Shown here: piece by piece, positions 1 to 8,452 of the stretch
Layout of the letters: each line of letters begins with the position of its first letter
How positions within the stretch are numbered: position 1 is the first letter of the stretch
Source of the DNA: Bacteroidales bacterium
GTDB lineage: Bacteria > Bacteroidota > Bacteroidia > Bacteroidales > Lentimicrobiaceae
Reading direction: 5' to 3'
Length of the DNA: 31,921 nucleotides
Assembly: GCA_016709025.1 (NCBI GenBank)
Contig: JADJEQ010000033.1
Location: 1 to 31,921, forward strand
Notes under the pieces: generated by a model
Told to the model about the DNA's origin: nothing
Databases searched by the model: none
The model's input: only the letters and a program-made list of their open reading frames with translations
Translations under genes and position numbers: made by a program

Positions 1-513
1 GCCAACCATTATAATTCTGGCTTTTTCCTGTGACTTCAACTTATCCTGCAATAGAAAATTAATTATAAAGGTTGATAGGTAGTGAACAACAAACACCTTT
101 TCTAGCCCGTCGACAGTTATTTCTTTTTTTGTAAGGTAAACCCCTGCATTGTGGATAAGCACATCAATAGATGTATTCATTAATGCAAGTTCCCGGGCAA
201 CCCGCTTAATATCATTCAAACTGCTTAAATCTGCAATTTTATAGTCGCAATGAACTTTAAACTCATTCTCGATCTCCTTGCATAGGGCTTCTGATTTCTG
301 AATATTTCGATTAATACACAAAATATTTGCTCCTTGCGCTGCGTATTTTCTGACAGTATAGTAGCCAATTCCCGAGGTAGCCCCGGTTATAACAACAAGC
401 TTATTTTTAAAATCTTTAGTGCAAATTTTTGGGTCTGAACGATTATTCCTGATCATGGCAAACACGTTAGACCATTGATATTGTTTGAAATATTGAAAGA
501 ATTTTTTATTCAT
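1..513 (-). CDS. SDR family oxidoreductase (3' end outside window)
   Basis: This is a short-chain dehydrogenase/reductase: an NAD(P)-dependent oxidoreductase with a Rossmann fold and an unknown substrate. The ATG at 513 opens a frame that runs off the left edge, so 171 codons are visible. The cofactor motif TGATSGIG lies at about residues 46-53, followed by an Arg-containing strand (INRN), a DL motif (IADLSSL), and HNAG in place of the usual NNAG. The catalytic Ser/Tyr-x-x-x-Lys part is outside the window. The first 40 residues form a basic, aromatic extension like that of the retinol-dehydrogenase-like SDRs. The gene starts 9 bp after the stop of the NTF2-like gene, so the two are probably co-transcribed. 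SDR plus NTF2/SnoaL pairs are known from bacterial lipid and light-response clusters; that link is only an inference here. Confidence 0.88.
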   Translation of the reverse strand, partial: MNKKFFQYFKQYQWSNVFAMIRNNRSDPKICTKDFKNKLVVITGATSGIGYYTVRKYAAQGANILCINRNIQKSEALCKEIENEFKVHCDYKIADLSSLNDIKRVARELALMNTSIDVLIHNAGVYLTKKEITVDGLEKVFVVHYLSTFIINFLLQDKLKSQEKARIIMVG

Positions 514-522
514 AAGCGTTCC

Positions 523-1023
523 TCATCCAAACTTTCTGCCATAAACTTTCTGTAAACTTATAAAATCTCGGAATATTGTCAAAATGTCGCCCCATAAATC
601 GTAATAATCCCGCTGCTCAGTAATTTTGCCTTCTTCATTAATAGTCAACCGACTCGTGCCAAACAAAATAGAACTTGGATATTTTTTAAAACTAAGAGTC
701 ATTTCCCACTCAATAAATACAGTATTCCTTTCCATGAAACCATTGACAATTCTCATCTTCAGGTCTTTTGAACGTTGGGTCAGACGCTCGGTCATCTTCG
801 TAAACGCTTCGATTCCATGTATTTCCTGGATCGAATCCCTGAAATATATATTATTGTCATAAAATGGGAGAATGTGCGACCAATCAGGTTTACCTGCTGT
901 ATTGTATGTTTGTGACCACAGCTCTTTTACTGTGTCAATTGTAGTTATTTTTACGTTAAGTATATCTTGATTTACGGGATCAGTATTCTCCATATCCACA
1001 TGAAATTTATGCTTCTCTTCCAT
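523..1023 (-). CDS. NTF2/SnoaL-like domain protein
   Basis: This 166-residue soluble protein has the features of the nuclear transport factor 2 (SnoaL-like) cone fold. A helix contains ELWSQTYN, followed by DWSHILPFYDNNIYFRDSIQ, then an IHGIEAFTKMTERL helix, and a beta-rich C-terminal half with EWEMTLSF and EQRDYYDLWGD. Such domains bind small hydrophobic molecules or act as simple isomerases or cyclases; nothing here fixes a substrate. It has no signal peptide. ATG at 1023 is the start and the stop lies 9 bp before the SDR gene, so it is the first gene of that pair in the window. The family call is fairly good, the function unknown. Confidence 0.75.
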   Translation of the reverse strand: MEEKHKFHVDMENTDPVNQDILNVKITTIDTVKELWSQTYNTAGKPDWSHILPFYDNNIYFRDSIQEIHGIEAFTKMTERLTQRSKDLKMRIVNGFMERNTVFIEWEMTLSFKKYPSSILFGTSRLTINEEGKITEQRDYYDLWGDILTIFRDFISLQKVYGRKFG

Positions 1024-1131
1024 TAAAAATAGTCACCCTAAGATAGGGTAATCAAGGATATAATGCAACTCCCTGCAAAGGTTTTTCGAACTTATACTCA
1101 TTCTGGCAGGTTTAAATCGTCAATTGAAGGA

Positions 1132-1212
1132 AAGCTGATTGGAATGAGTTACACCGGGATTTGTAATTTCTTCGCCGGTTGGCGGATTGCAAACCATTCC
1201 GCTTTGGTATAA
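1132..1212 (+). repeat. Intergenic imperfect-palindrome repeat, copy A
   Basis: This copy sits in the 346-bp gap between the NTF2-like gene and the T9SS cargo gene. It begins with AGCTGATTGGAATGAGTTA, holds a perfect inner hairpin (CGCC-GGTT-GGCG), continues GGATTGCAA, and ends TTCCGCTTTGGTATA, so the ends are roughly complementary. It aligns nearly end to end with the copy at 31786. The rest of the 1024-1369 gap shows no gene; a 77-codon frame over it (1112-1345) is a chance frame through the repeat. Confidence 0.75.
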
Positions 1213-1369
1213 TATGGGAAATCCCCCAAAAAAGAAGCTTTGGCTCGACAATGGAAGCTCCGGAAAATCGTATAACTTGATTAAAGTAGCCATAAATTTT
1301 CGGGGATGCCCATGGCATAATAATACTCAAACACCATTGGTACAACTGTGAATGTATCAGAAATCTCAG

Positions 1370-2550
1370 TTACTGCAGAACAAGTCTTTGGTAACCTGTG
1401 GAGTTCCCGTTTTTTACCCTGACAAAGTACAATCCGGCAGGTTGAGCGGAAAGGTCATATTCATAAGGACCTTCAACATCAATTTCCTGTTCCAGCACTT
1501 TAGCACCATGAATATTAAAACCGTAATTAATCCTCCGGTAAAATGGGTCGCAAAATCAAGCTTAAAGTAACCCACTGTGAGATTGGGATATATACTGAAA
1601 CCAGCCTGTTTGTTCAATGGTTTTTCATTTACGGATGAAGGTTTTTCAAAACCGGTTATCCTGATTACTTTATTGCCACCTCCGAAAGTTGAAAAGAGGA
1701 AATCGCCTGTCAGGGGGTCTATTAATGCTCCTTCAGCCCCGGTAAGTCCTGTTACCATTTCTCTTGCGCTGGATGGAACAGGCAGTCCATTATCCCCCAC
1801 CTCAAAAACAACTACTGTTCCGTTGGAATAAGAGGAGATGGCCATTGAGAGGTTGGGGAAAATTGCTGAACCTGACGGAATATAAGCAATCCCCTCTGGA
1901 CCCGAAGCTATACCAAAGACAGAGACCTCAGCAATCTTGTTTGATAAAAGATATTGCCCGTTGTTATCTACGGTGAAAGGAACATTATACATAATTGATT
2001 CACTGTAGGATGAAAATACCAGGCTGCCTGCACCGGGATATCCTGCAGGCACAAAAGCCAGTGCACCCACCGATGAAGCCACACCATAAGGCGTTATAGA
2101 GTTGCTGATATAGGAATTATCGGGCAATACCTGGCCAAGTTCATTCATGCTGTACCTGGTGAAAAGGAGCGTTCCATTCGGGGCGAAAACAATACCGCCG
2201 TCATTGTTGGGTGCCGCGATATACAGGACAGCACTTCCATCAAAGCCGGTAATATGTTTCGATAGCGGATCCCTGGTCAGGGCAACTGTGTACAGACCCC
2301 CGCTGCCGGTGTTTGCAGCTCCTCCTATATAAAGCGTATTCGGTTGTTCCGGCCTGATGGTAAGCCCTCCATATTGCGAAGGTAGTTGATCAATGCTTCC
2401 CAGGTCAGTTAAAGTGTAGCCGGCTGAATCAAATTCCGGAGTCAGGATTTGGGTGAGTCCCTGGAAATATAACAGGACGAACAATGTCAGCAGGCCTTTT
2501 TTCACCATTGAAGATGAAAATTTTGCAAAAGAATGGGTAGAGGTTTTCAT
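1370..2550 (-). CDS. Secreted propeller-like protein with T9SS sorting domain (frameshifted)
   Basis: This is an exported protein. A signal peptide lies at about residues 15-34 (MVKKGLLTLFVLLYFQGLTQ); ATG 2550 and ATG 2508 are both possible starts. The body is Gly/Ser-rich with repeated strands of the type GGLTIRPEQPNTLYIGGAA and GALAFVPAGYPGAGSLVFS, suggesting a beta-propeller of NHL or SMP-30 type. The C-terminus starts as a type A T9SS sorting domain (FSIYPNLTVGYFKL; the usual YPNPT has Leu here). The uninterrupted frame stops at 1414 in nonsense sequence. In the next frame the domain continues as FNIHGAKVLEQEI, PAGLYFVRV and QRLVLQ to a stop at 1370. One base lost near the A4 run at 1517-1520 explains this. 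Known family role: cargo of the Bacteroidota Por system, anchored to or released from the cell surface. The specific function is unknown. Confidence 0.7.
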
Positions 2551-2685
2551 ATGGAGTGCTTTTAAAAGTCAAAGTTAACCTTGAATTTAGTAAATCCGAA
2601 ATTTTTTGGCTCAAACTTTTCTTGTAAAGGCTAATTTTATGCGTCGGCTGAACAGATTTTGCGAATCACCTGACTGTTAACATGC

Positions 2686-4559
2686 TCAGTATAAATTTTT
2701 CAACCATTGTAAATATACCGAAGTGTAACTATCATTTAGTATTCCGTGTCCACCTTCCTCAGTGGTTATGAATTCAACTTTGGCTCCGGTTTTTTTTAGT
2801 TTAGCCACCAGCTCCTCTGTGAGGTCGTACGGACAGTTTAAATCGTTTTTGCTGTGATAAATGAAAACAGGAATATTTTTAAAAGGCTCCAGGTAAGTGG
2901 GATTCAGGAAATCAGGGTAACCTTCGCCAATCCATTTACCTGCAAGGTTGGGATGCCCCGAAAAAACAACCACTCCTTTAAATAATCCGGGGTATTCATA
3001 AAATATCCTGTAGGCTCCGTAACCACCCATTGAAAAACCGGCAATGATGATTCTCGAAGTATCGATTGGATAATTCAGTATGGCATCATCAATGGCCTCT
3101 TTTACATCTTTTTCGGCATAATCGGTGGTAAAACAATTGGATGTGCCCCTTCCGAAAGGTGCTATTTCAATAAAATTTCCATCTGTCAGGTTTTCCTTTA
3201 GCATTCCCTGGTCATCGGAACCACTTCCATGCAACATAATGAAAAGTGGATATTTTTTTGTTCCTGTCGAAATCAGGGAACTTTTATACTGTAGGGTTGT
3301 AGTGTACTATCAATTTCTGATTTGAATGCCCTCCTCGAAATACCGGTTTTCTCAGATAATAATCCGGGGCTATTTTTTAATTGGACTTTATCATTTAAAT
3401 AGTTTGCATAAAGTTCCCTGATGTGTCCGGCTGTTTCGTATGGTTTAACATGAGAATATGCATTCAAAACATTCTCCAGCCTGAAAAGCATGGTATAATA
3501 ATCGCCTTCTGAAATCTGGCTTTTCAATTCAAGTAACGACTGCTTCTCCTTTTCACCATTAATTTCAGGTAATAGTGTAAGTGGGATTTCACCTTCCGAA
3601 TTATCGAAGCATTTCCAAACTACTTTATAAGCCCCGGGTGCCAGATTTTCAAGTGCTAAGTCAAATTCGTTTTCATTTATTCCCGGCACCAGCAAAATTT
3701 CTTTATATAACTCAGAATAAATATAATTATCAGCAGAGCGGATTGTTACAAGATAAGCTGCCTGGGTGGCCCTACTGGCATTGGAAATAAATTTGATTTT
3801 TAACACTTTCCCGACGATTTGATTTTTCCTGGCAAGCCTTGCATAAGTGCCAGGGTTTTCAATACCGGCAGGTTTTTCAAATTCAGCAATAATGTATTCT
3901 CTTTTACTTTGTTCCCATTGAATCTTCTCATCATACTTTATGAAATAATAATTCTTTTCTTTCTTACCGACGGCCTTTACGAAACAGAGGTTTATCCCAA
4001 TTTCGTCAGAAAATAATGGGTGGTATGGATAAACCTCATTCCAGGGCAGCAATAGTTCGAAACAGCTTTGTCCATTTATCGTCCTGCATTCGAATTGGGT
4101 GGCAGAACTTAACGATTTCCCCGACAAATCAATGTTATAATACCATACTCCTTTTTTTGCATTCCGATTCCTTGATTTATCGGCAGGGGAGAAGCGCAAT
4201 ACATAAAATTCATCGGTGGGCTTTCCCGAATCGGGCTTTGCAATCAGCAGGTGAAAGCCATCACCATTTTGATAAGCCCTGTCGCGGTAAATAATTGAAT
4301 CGCTGCCTGATTCGATAAATAAGTAAAGAAATGAATACTGATAACCAATTTTATACCTCACTTCAAAATCCTGGTTTTTCAGTTCTGTTTTTTCAATATG
4401 CGAAAACTGATTCCATTCCAATGTAGTTGTTTCCTTGTCGGGGAGGCCGTCAATGATGGGTTGCGTTTCTAAAAATGAAATATTTAATTCCTTGTTTTGT
4501 CCGATTGCTGTAATACTTAGAATTGTCAATAGTATTTCCAGAATTATTATTTTTTTCAT
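2686..4559 (-). CDS. Secreted esterase/alpha-beta hydrolase with CBM9-like N-terminal domain (frameshifted)
   Basis: Two frames, 3273-4559 and 2686-3237, read best as one protein of about 620 residues. The start is ATG 4559 (MKKIIILEILLTILSI, signal peptide); an upstream TTG in frame is less likely. The N-terminal part has the CBM9/DOMON-like signature PIIDGLPDKETTTLEW. The C-terminal part is a serine hydrolase of the S9/PHB-depolymerase kind: oxyanion segment MLHGSGSDDQ, nucleophile GFSMGG, acid in HSKNDLN, and His in GGHGILND. At the break the first frame ends LQPYSIKVP, and the intended text appears to be VPDFDRNKKYPLFIMLHG. An extra C in 3276-3278 and an extra A in the 3253-3259 run would restore it. 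A carbohydrate-ester substrate is plausible from the CBM9-like domain but is inference. It may equally be a true pseudogene. Confidence 0.65.
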
Positions 4560-4969
4560 GTGCAAATGATATGTTTTATTGCTTCTTTCGATGTTTGTTA
4601 TTTTAACCTCCCGAAGGCTGTATTAAAAGGATGCAGTGGTTGTCCTGGCTGGTAATTACCGGTTCAGGTATATTTTGTATAGAGTTTGAATTTATCGATG
4701 CAAGAAAGCAGATTTAGCCCCTTTGTGAGAGGCTTGCATGTGACGGAAAAGCTTTCCGGGATGTTACAGCGACCAGAATTGTGAAGGAATTTTGTTATTT
4801 CCAGTAATGAATTTTATCCATCATGTTACCATTGCAATGTAAAATCTGCGACCAGACTGCCATTGGAAAGAAAGAAATCAGGAAAATAAATGATAATCTG
4901 CTTAAGAGATCATAAAGCAGCCTTCTGTGACAACACCACGTAATTTTTACCAACCCATCTTAAAGAGCA
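4560..4969. other. Intergenic stretch without a recognised gene
   Basis: These 410 bp lie between the start of the esterase gene and the end of the small membrane protein gene. No frame of gene-like quality, no copy of the dispersed repeat and no RNA gene was recognised. It should hold the esterase promoter near 4560-4650. The 3' end of the RiPP operon lies at its left-hand side in transcription sense, but I see no strong stem-loop followed by a T-run. Confidence 0.4.
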
Positions 4970-5428
4970 TCAGGAGTGGATAAGCAAACCCTGATAACAG
5001 GAGTAAAAGAAGAAAAGGGCGGTTAAGATTTTGCCATTTATAATTTTATGGCGAATAGCTTCTAACCCATGATTTATTGCCGACAGAATAAAGAAGGTGA
5101 AAAAGACCATTAGAATGGTCAATTCTGATTTAATGCCCCAGTTAAAAAAGTATATTAAAACAGCCCCCAATGCATATGAAATGAGCGCAAATGAAGATTG
5201 TTTCTGATAGTTGCTCCCGGTTTCATATCCCTTAGCCAATGCTGCCTGTTTGCCAAAAAATAAACCTTCAAAGCCTGATATTCCTGCTATTGCGAATACT
5301 ACTACAGGTATCATGAAGTGCAATTGAGCTGTCGGATCGTAGCTTTCACCAAAGCCGATTGAATAGCCAAAGTAAAAGGCAATTCCTACAAGTGCGATAC
5401 GGATGATGTCTAATGCCTGGATAAACAT
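4970..5428 (-). CDS. Small four-helix membrane protein (DUF6790-like)
   Basis: This 152-residue integral membrane protein has four hydrophobic segments, at about residues 5-25, 38-58, 80-100 and 103-125, plus a short C-terminal hydrophobic stretch. The loop FEGLFFGKQAALAKGYETGS and the motif SAINHGLEAIRH recall the DUF6790 family, whose function is unknown; I am moderately sure of that match. ATG 5428 is the start. It begins 73 bp after the stop of the second NHLM ABC gene on the same strand, with no evident terminator between, so it may be the last gene of the RiPP operon. An immunity or accessory role is possible from position only. Confidence 0.6.
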   Translation of the reverse strand: MFIQALDIIRIALVGIAFYFGYSIGFGESYDPTAQLHFMIPVVVFAIAGISGFEGLFFGKQAALAKGYETGSNYQKQSSFALISYALGAVLIYFFNWGIKSELTILMVFFTFFILSAINHGLEAIRHKIINGKILTALFFFYSCYQGLLIHS

Positions 5429-5501
5429 ATTTTTCTTTATTAAGGATTGGTTTTTATTTCAGGTTTTGTTGTTTAGAAATGTTCTGACCGGTTTAAATTT
5501 A

Positions 5502-8396
5502 CTATTCCATCTGCCTTTTCACCAATGCTGTAAAAATTCCGTTTTCTGCAAAGAGCTGGTCGAAAGTGCCCTCTTCACACATTTGCCCGTCTTTCAGCAC
5601 ATAAATATAATCTGCTTCACGGATAGTGCTGAGCCGATGTGCAATTACAAGCCTCGTGACTTTCAGCATATTCAGACTTTCTGTTATAATGGCTTGTGTT
5701 CTGTTATCGAGTGCACTGGTTGCTTCATCGAATATCAGGATCCTTGGCTTGGTAATGATGGCTCTTGCAATGAGAAGACGCTGACGTTGCCCCCCTGAAA
5801 GGTTCCGGCCACCTTCACTAACCATTGTTTGCATACCCATTGGCATTTGCCTGATATCTTCATCAAACCCCACCATTCGGGCTGCTTCCCAGGCATCATC
5901 TTCTGTCAGATTGCTCACACCGGCTATATTACTGAAGATACTCCCGGGCATTAGTTTCCCTTGCTGGAGTACAGTTCCTGTCTGTCGTCGGACTGCCTGT
6001 ATTTCCAGAGTTGCAAGTTCCTGGTCATCAATATAGATGGCTCCCTGTTCAGGTGTTTCAAATCCCAGCAACAGCCTGATTAGCGTTGATTTTCCTGACC
6101 CGGAAGGACCCACAACTGCAACGAATTTACCTGCAGGTACTTTAAGGCTTATATTATTGAGGACCAATGGCCCATCAGGATCATATCTGAATGATACATG
6201 CTGGAAACCAATATTTCCAACTAAGTCGCCCGGATGTGCCTTGCTACTGTCGAATTCGGTAACCGATTCAAGTATTGGTTTAAGATTTCTGTAAAATGGC
6301 ACGGCTTGCATCACAGAAGTAAATGACTGTCCGACAGAAAGAATAGAGATGGATAAGCTGCTAAAGGCACTCATAAATGCAATAAATGCTCCTATCCCCA
6401 GGTATTTTTCGTTAAGCCGGTTAAAAATCAATGAATAGAGCAGAAGGGTACAGATCACCGGGAATGCTACATTAAATGCTGAATAGAAATTTCCTATCCT
6501 GCGGTTTCTGAATTCAGATTGACGTTGGTCAGCATACATATTTGCCCAGATGGAAAAGGCATATCTCTCTGTTCCACTCACCCGTAATTTTGATATTCCG
6601 TTGATAAACTGAAGTGTTTTACCGGAAATTTTTTGCATCAATGAAACAATCCTGGTTTGCTGCCGTGTTTGTAAATAGCCTGTAAGGATAATAACTCCAA
6701 GCAGCACCGCCAGCAAAATAATTACTGTCGGAAATACCAGTCCTGAATCATAATAGTACAAGAGAAAGAAGTTGAATAAGGTAAAAATACCTGTCAGCAC
6801 CGTATTGATAACAGTTCCCGAAAGTACCTGCATAATCGAATTGATGCCATTGGCCCTCATAGCCATTTCACCTGATGTATATTTCCTGAAAAAAGATGCC
6901 GGTAAATGAAGGATCCTGTCCCAGACAGCAATTTGTAAAGAAGCTGTTATGCGTGTTTGAATGCGTTGCACCGACATGCCTCGAACATAGATAAACATGA
7001 TATTTACAAAAGCTGATACAGTCAAAGCAATCACAATTCCCAGTAATAACGATTGGTTGGCATTGGGGATAACCTGTTCAAAGATGGAACCCGTTAATAC
7101 TGGTGTAACCATTCCGAGCAATCCGAGTAAAATGCCCACCAGGGCAAGCCGCCAAAGATCTTTTGAGGATTTTCTGAAACTAAAAATCAACAGATCTTTA
7201 AAGTTCAGTTTTTTGTCAGGCAGGGGCCTGAAAAAAGAAAACCCTTCAGTACTGATTGTTTCAGCAGTTACGTCATTCAATTCAGTAGCTTCATGACTGA
7301 ATGGCCGGATAAGAACATTTTTTCCTGGCCGTATCGGAATAACAGCAGCTGGTTTCTGATCTGTTTTGGAGAAAACAAGCAAGGGTTCGATGTCAAGTTT
7401 CCACCAATCCTTTTCGAGGGTTACTTTCCTCTTTTGAATGTGCGATGCAAATAAAATGACATCGAGTCTGTCGGATATCCTGTCGGATGCAACCGGTTTT
7501 GGCTTTACAATCCTGAATCCACCAGCTTTTGCAATCATCTGGCAAGTAGCCAGTAATTCATCCGATGCCTCTGTTTCAGAAATGAAGTAAGTATTACTTT
7601 TCTTACCAAAGATGGAAGAAAATACCTGTGCAGTACCGCTGAAGGCTGCCTTTTGGCCAGCTATCTTATTTAGAAGTAAGCTGCGGTCCTTTTCAATTGT
7701 TATTTGCTGATTCCAAACCAGGTAATCATAAAACCATTTATTGAACCTTAAAAGAGAGGATAAAAGCAGATATTGGTCAAACAATGAAATAGTATCATAT
7801 CCCAGGTAGCTGCTTTCTTCTGTTGATGTAAGCCACAATTGTCCGCAAACCGGGAAATACAGCTCCTTTGATTCAGCAAGCAGCTCTAATGATGCAACAC
7901 GGGATTGCCCGCTGATTTGTTTCACCCATTTTACTTCTGATGAAAGTATGCATTCATTGGCCTGTGAGGAAAACTGTTCACCATTTTCCGGCTCAATATA
8001 TTCATATGGAACCATCCCTCCCTGGATAAAGCTTGCACAGTTTTTAATCCAACCATCAATTAATCCGCTGATATATTCCTTTTCAGGTTTTTCGGAGAAC
8101 GGTTTTTCAAATTCAGTTACCGGTATTTTCTTAAAAAGGCAGTCACCTTCTGCCACAACCAGGAGCATTAATCCATTTTCCAGTCTTTCGTTTTCAAGTC
8201 CCAGGGCAATCTGTCCCTGCTGCAGGCTAAAAACAAAATTGCGACGGCCGGCAGGAGATTGGTTTTCGAATTCAGAATAATATACATTGGCTTTCCCTTC
8301 AGCAAGATAATACAGGTATTTGCTCTCTGTAAGAGTAATAAACCGGTTTGATTTTAATTCAACCCTTTCACCTGTATCTTTCCACTTTTCCTGCAT
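5502..8396 (-). CDS. NHLM-type RiPP ABC transporter, ATP-binding/permease protein without peptidase
   Basis: This 964-residue membrane protein is the second ABC component of NHLM peptide-export systems. A long cytoplasmic N-terminal region (about residues 1-400) lacks the C39 Cys/His residues. A six-helix ABC membrane domain follows (about 410-690, from LWRLALVGILLGLLGMVTP), then a nucleotide-binding domain. Walker A is GPSGSGKST near residue 745, the signature LSGGQRQRL near 865, and Walker B ILIFDEATSALD, followed by the H-loop IAHRLST. All ATPase motifs are intact. It starts at ATG 8396, 56 bp after the peptidase ABC gene. By family precedent it pairs with that protein or acts as a second exporter for the same leader-bearing peptide. 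The N-terminal extension is longer than in ordinary peptide exporters and fits the NHLM class. Confidence 0.9.
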   Translation of the reverse strand: MQEKWKDTGERVELKSNRFITLTESKYLYYLAEGKANVYYSEFENQSPAGRRNFVFSLQQGQIALGLENERLENGLMLLVVAEGDCLFKKIPVTEFEKPFSEKPEKEYISGLIDGWIKNCASFIQGGMVPYEYIEPENGEQFSSQANECILSSEVKWVKQISGQSRVASLELLAESKELYFPVCGQLWLTSTEESSYLGYDTISLFDQYLLLSSLLRFNKWFYDYLVWNQQITIEKDRSLLLNKIAGQKAAFSGTAQVFSSIFGKKSNTYFISETEASDELLATCQMIAKAGGFRIVKPKPVASDRISDRLDVILFASHIQKRKVTLEKDWWKLDIEPLLVFSKTDQKPAAVIPIRPGKNVLIRPFSHEATELNDVTAETISTEGFSFFRPLPDKKLNFKDLLIFSFRKSSKDLWRLALVGILLGLLGMVTPVLTGSIFEQVIPNANQSLLLGIVIALTVSAFVNIMFIYVRGMSVQRIQTRITASLQIAVWDRILHLPASFFRKYTSGEMAMRANGINSIMQVLSGTVINTVLTGIFTLFNFFLLYYYDSGLVFPTVIILLAVLLGVIILTGYLQTRQQTRIVSLMQKISGKTLQFINGISKLRVSGTERYAFSIWANMYADQRQSEFRNRRIGNFYSAFNVAFPVICTLLLYSLIFNRLNEKYLGIGAFIAFMSAFSSLSISILSVGQSFTSVMQAVPFYRNLKPILESVTEFDSSKAHPGDLVGNIGFQHVSFRYDPDGPLVLNNISLKVPAGKFVAVVGPSGSGKSTLIRLLLGFETPEQGAIYIDDQELATLEIQAVRRQTGTVLQQGKLMPGSIFSNIAGVSNLTEDDAWEAARMVGFDEDIRQMPMGMQTMVSEGGRNLSGGQRQRLLIARAIITKPRILIFDEATSALDNRTQAIITESLNMLKVTRLVIAHRLSTIREADYIYVLKDGQMCEEGTFDQLFAENGIFTALVKRQME

Positions 8397-8452
8397 CTGC
8401 GATTAAATCTGTTTACTATGTATTAATTTGAATCTATTTTCAAAGATTTTCT

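Noticed and set aside
1112..1345. 77-codon minus-strand frame in the gap before the T9SS cargo gene
   Set aside because: It is largely a translation of palindromic repeat copy A and has no protein-like pattern.
5429..5501. Terminator between the second ABC gene and the small membrane protein
   Set aside because: No stem followed by a T-run on the minus strand; A/T-rich runs alone are not enough.
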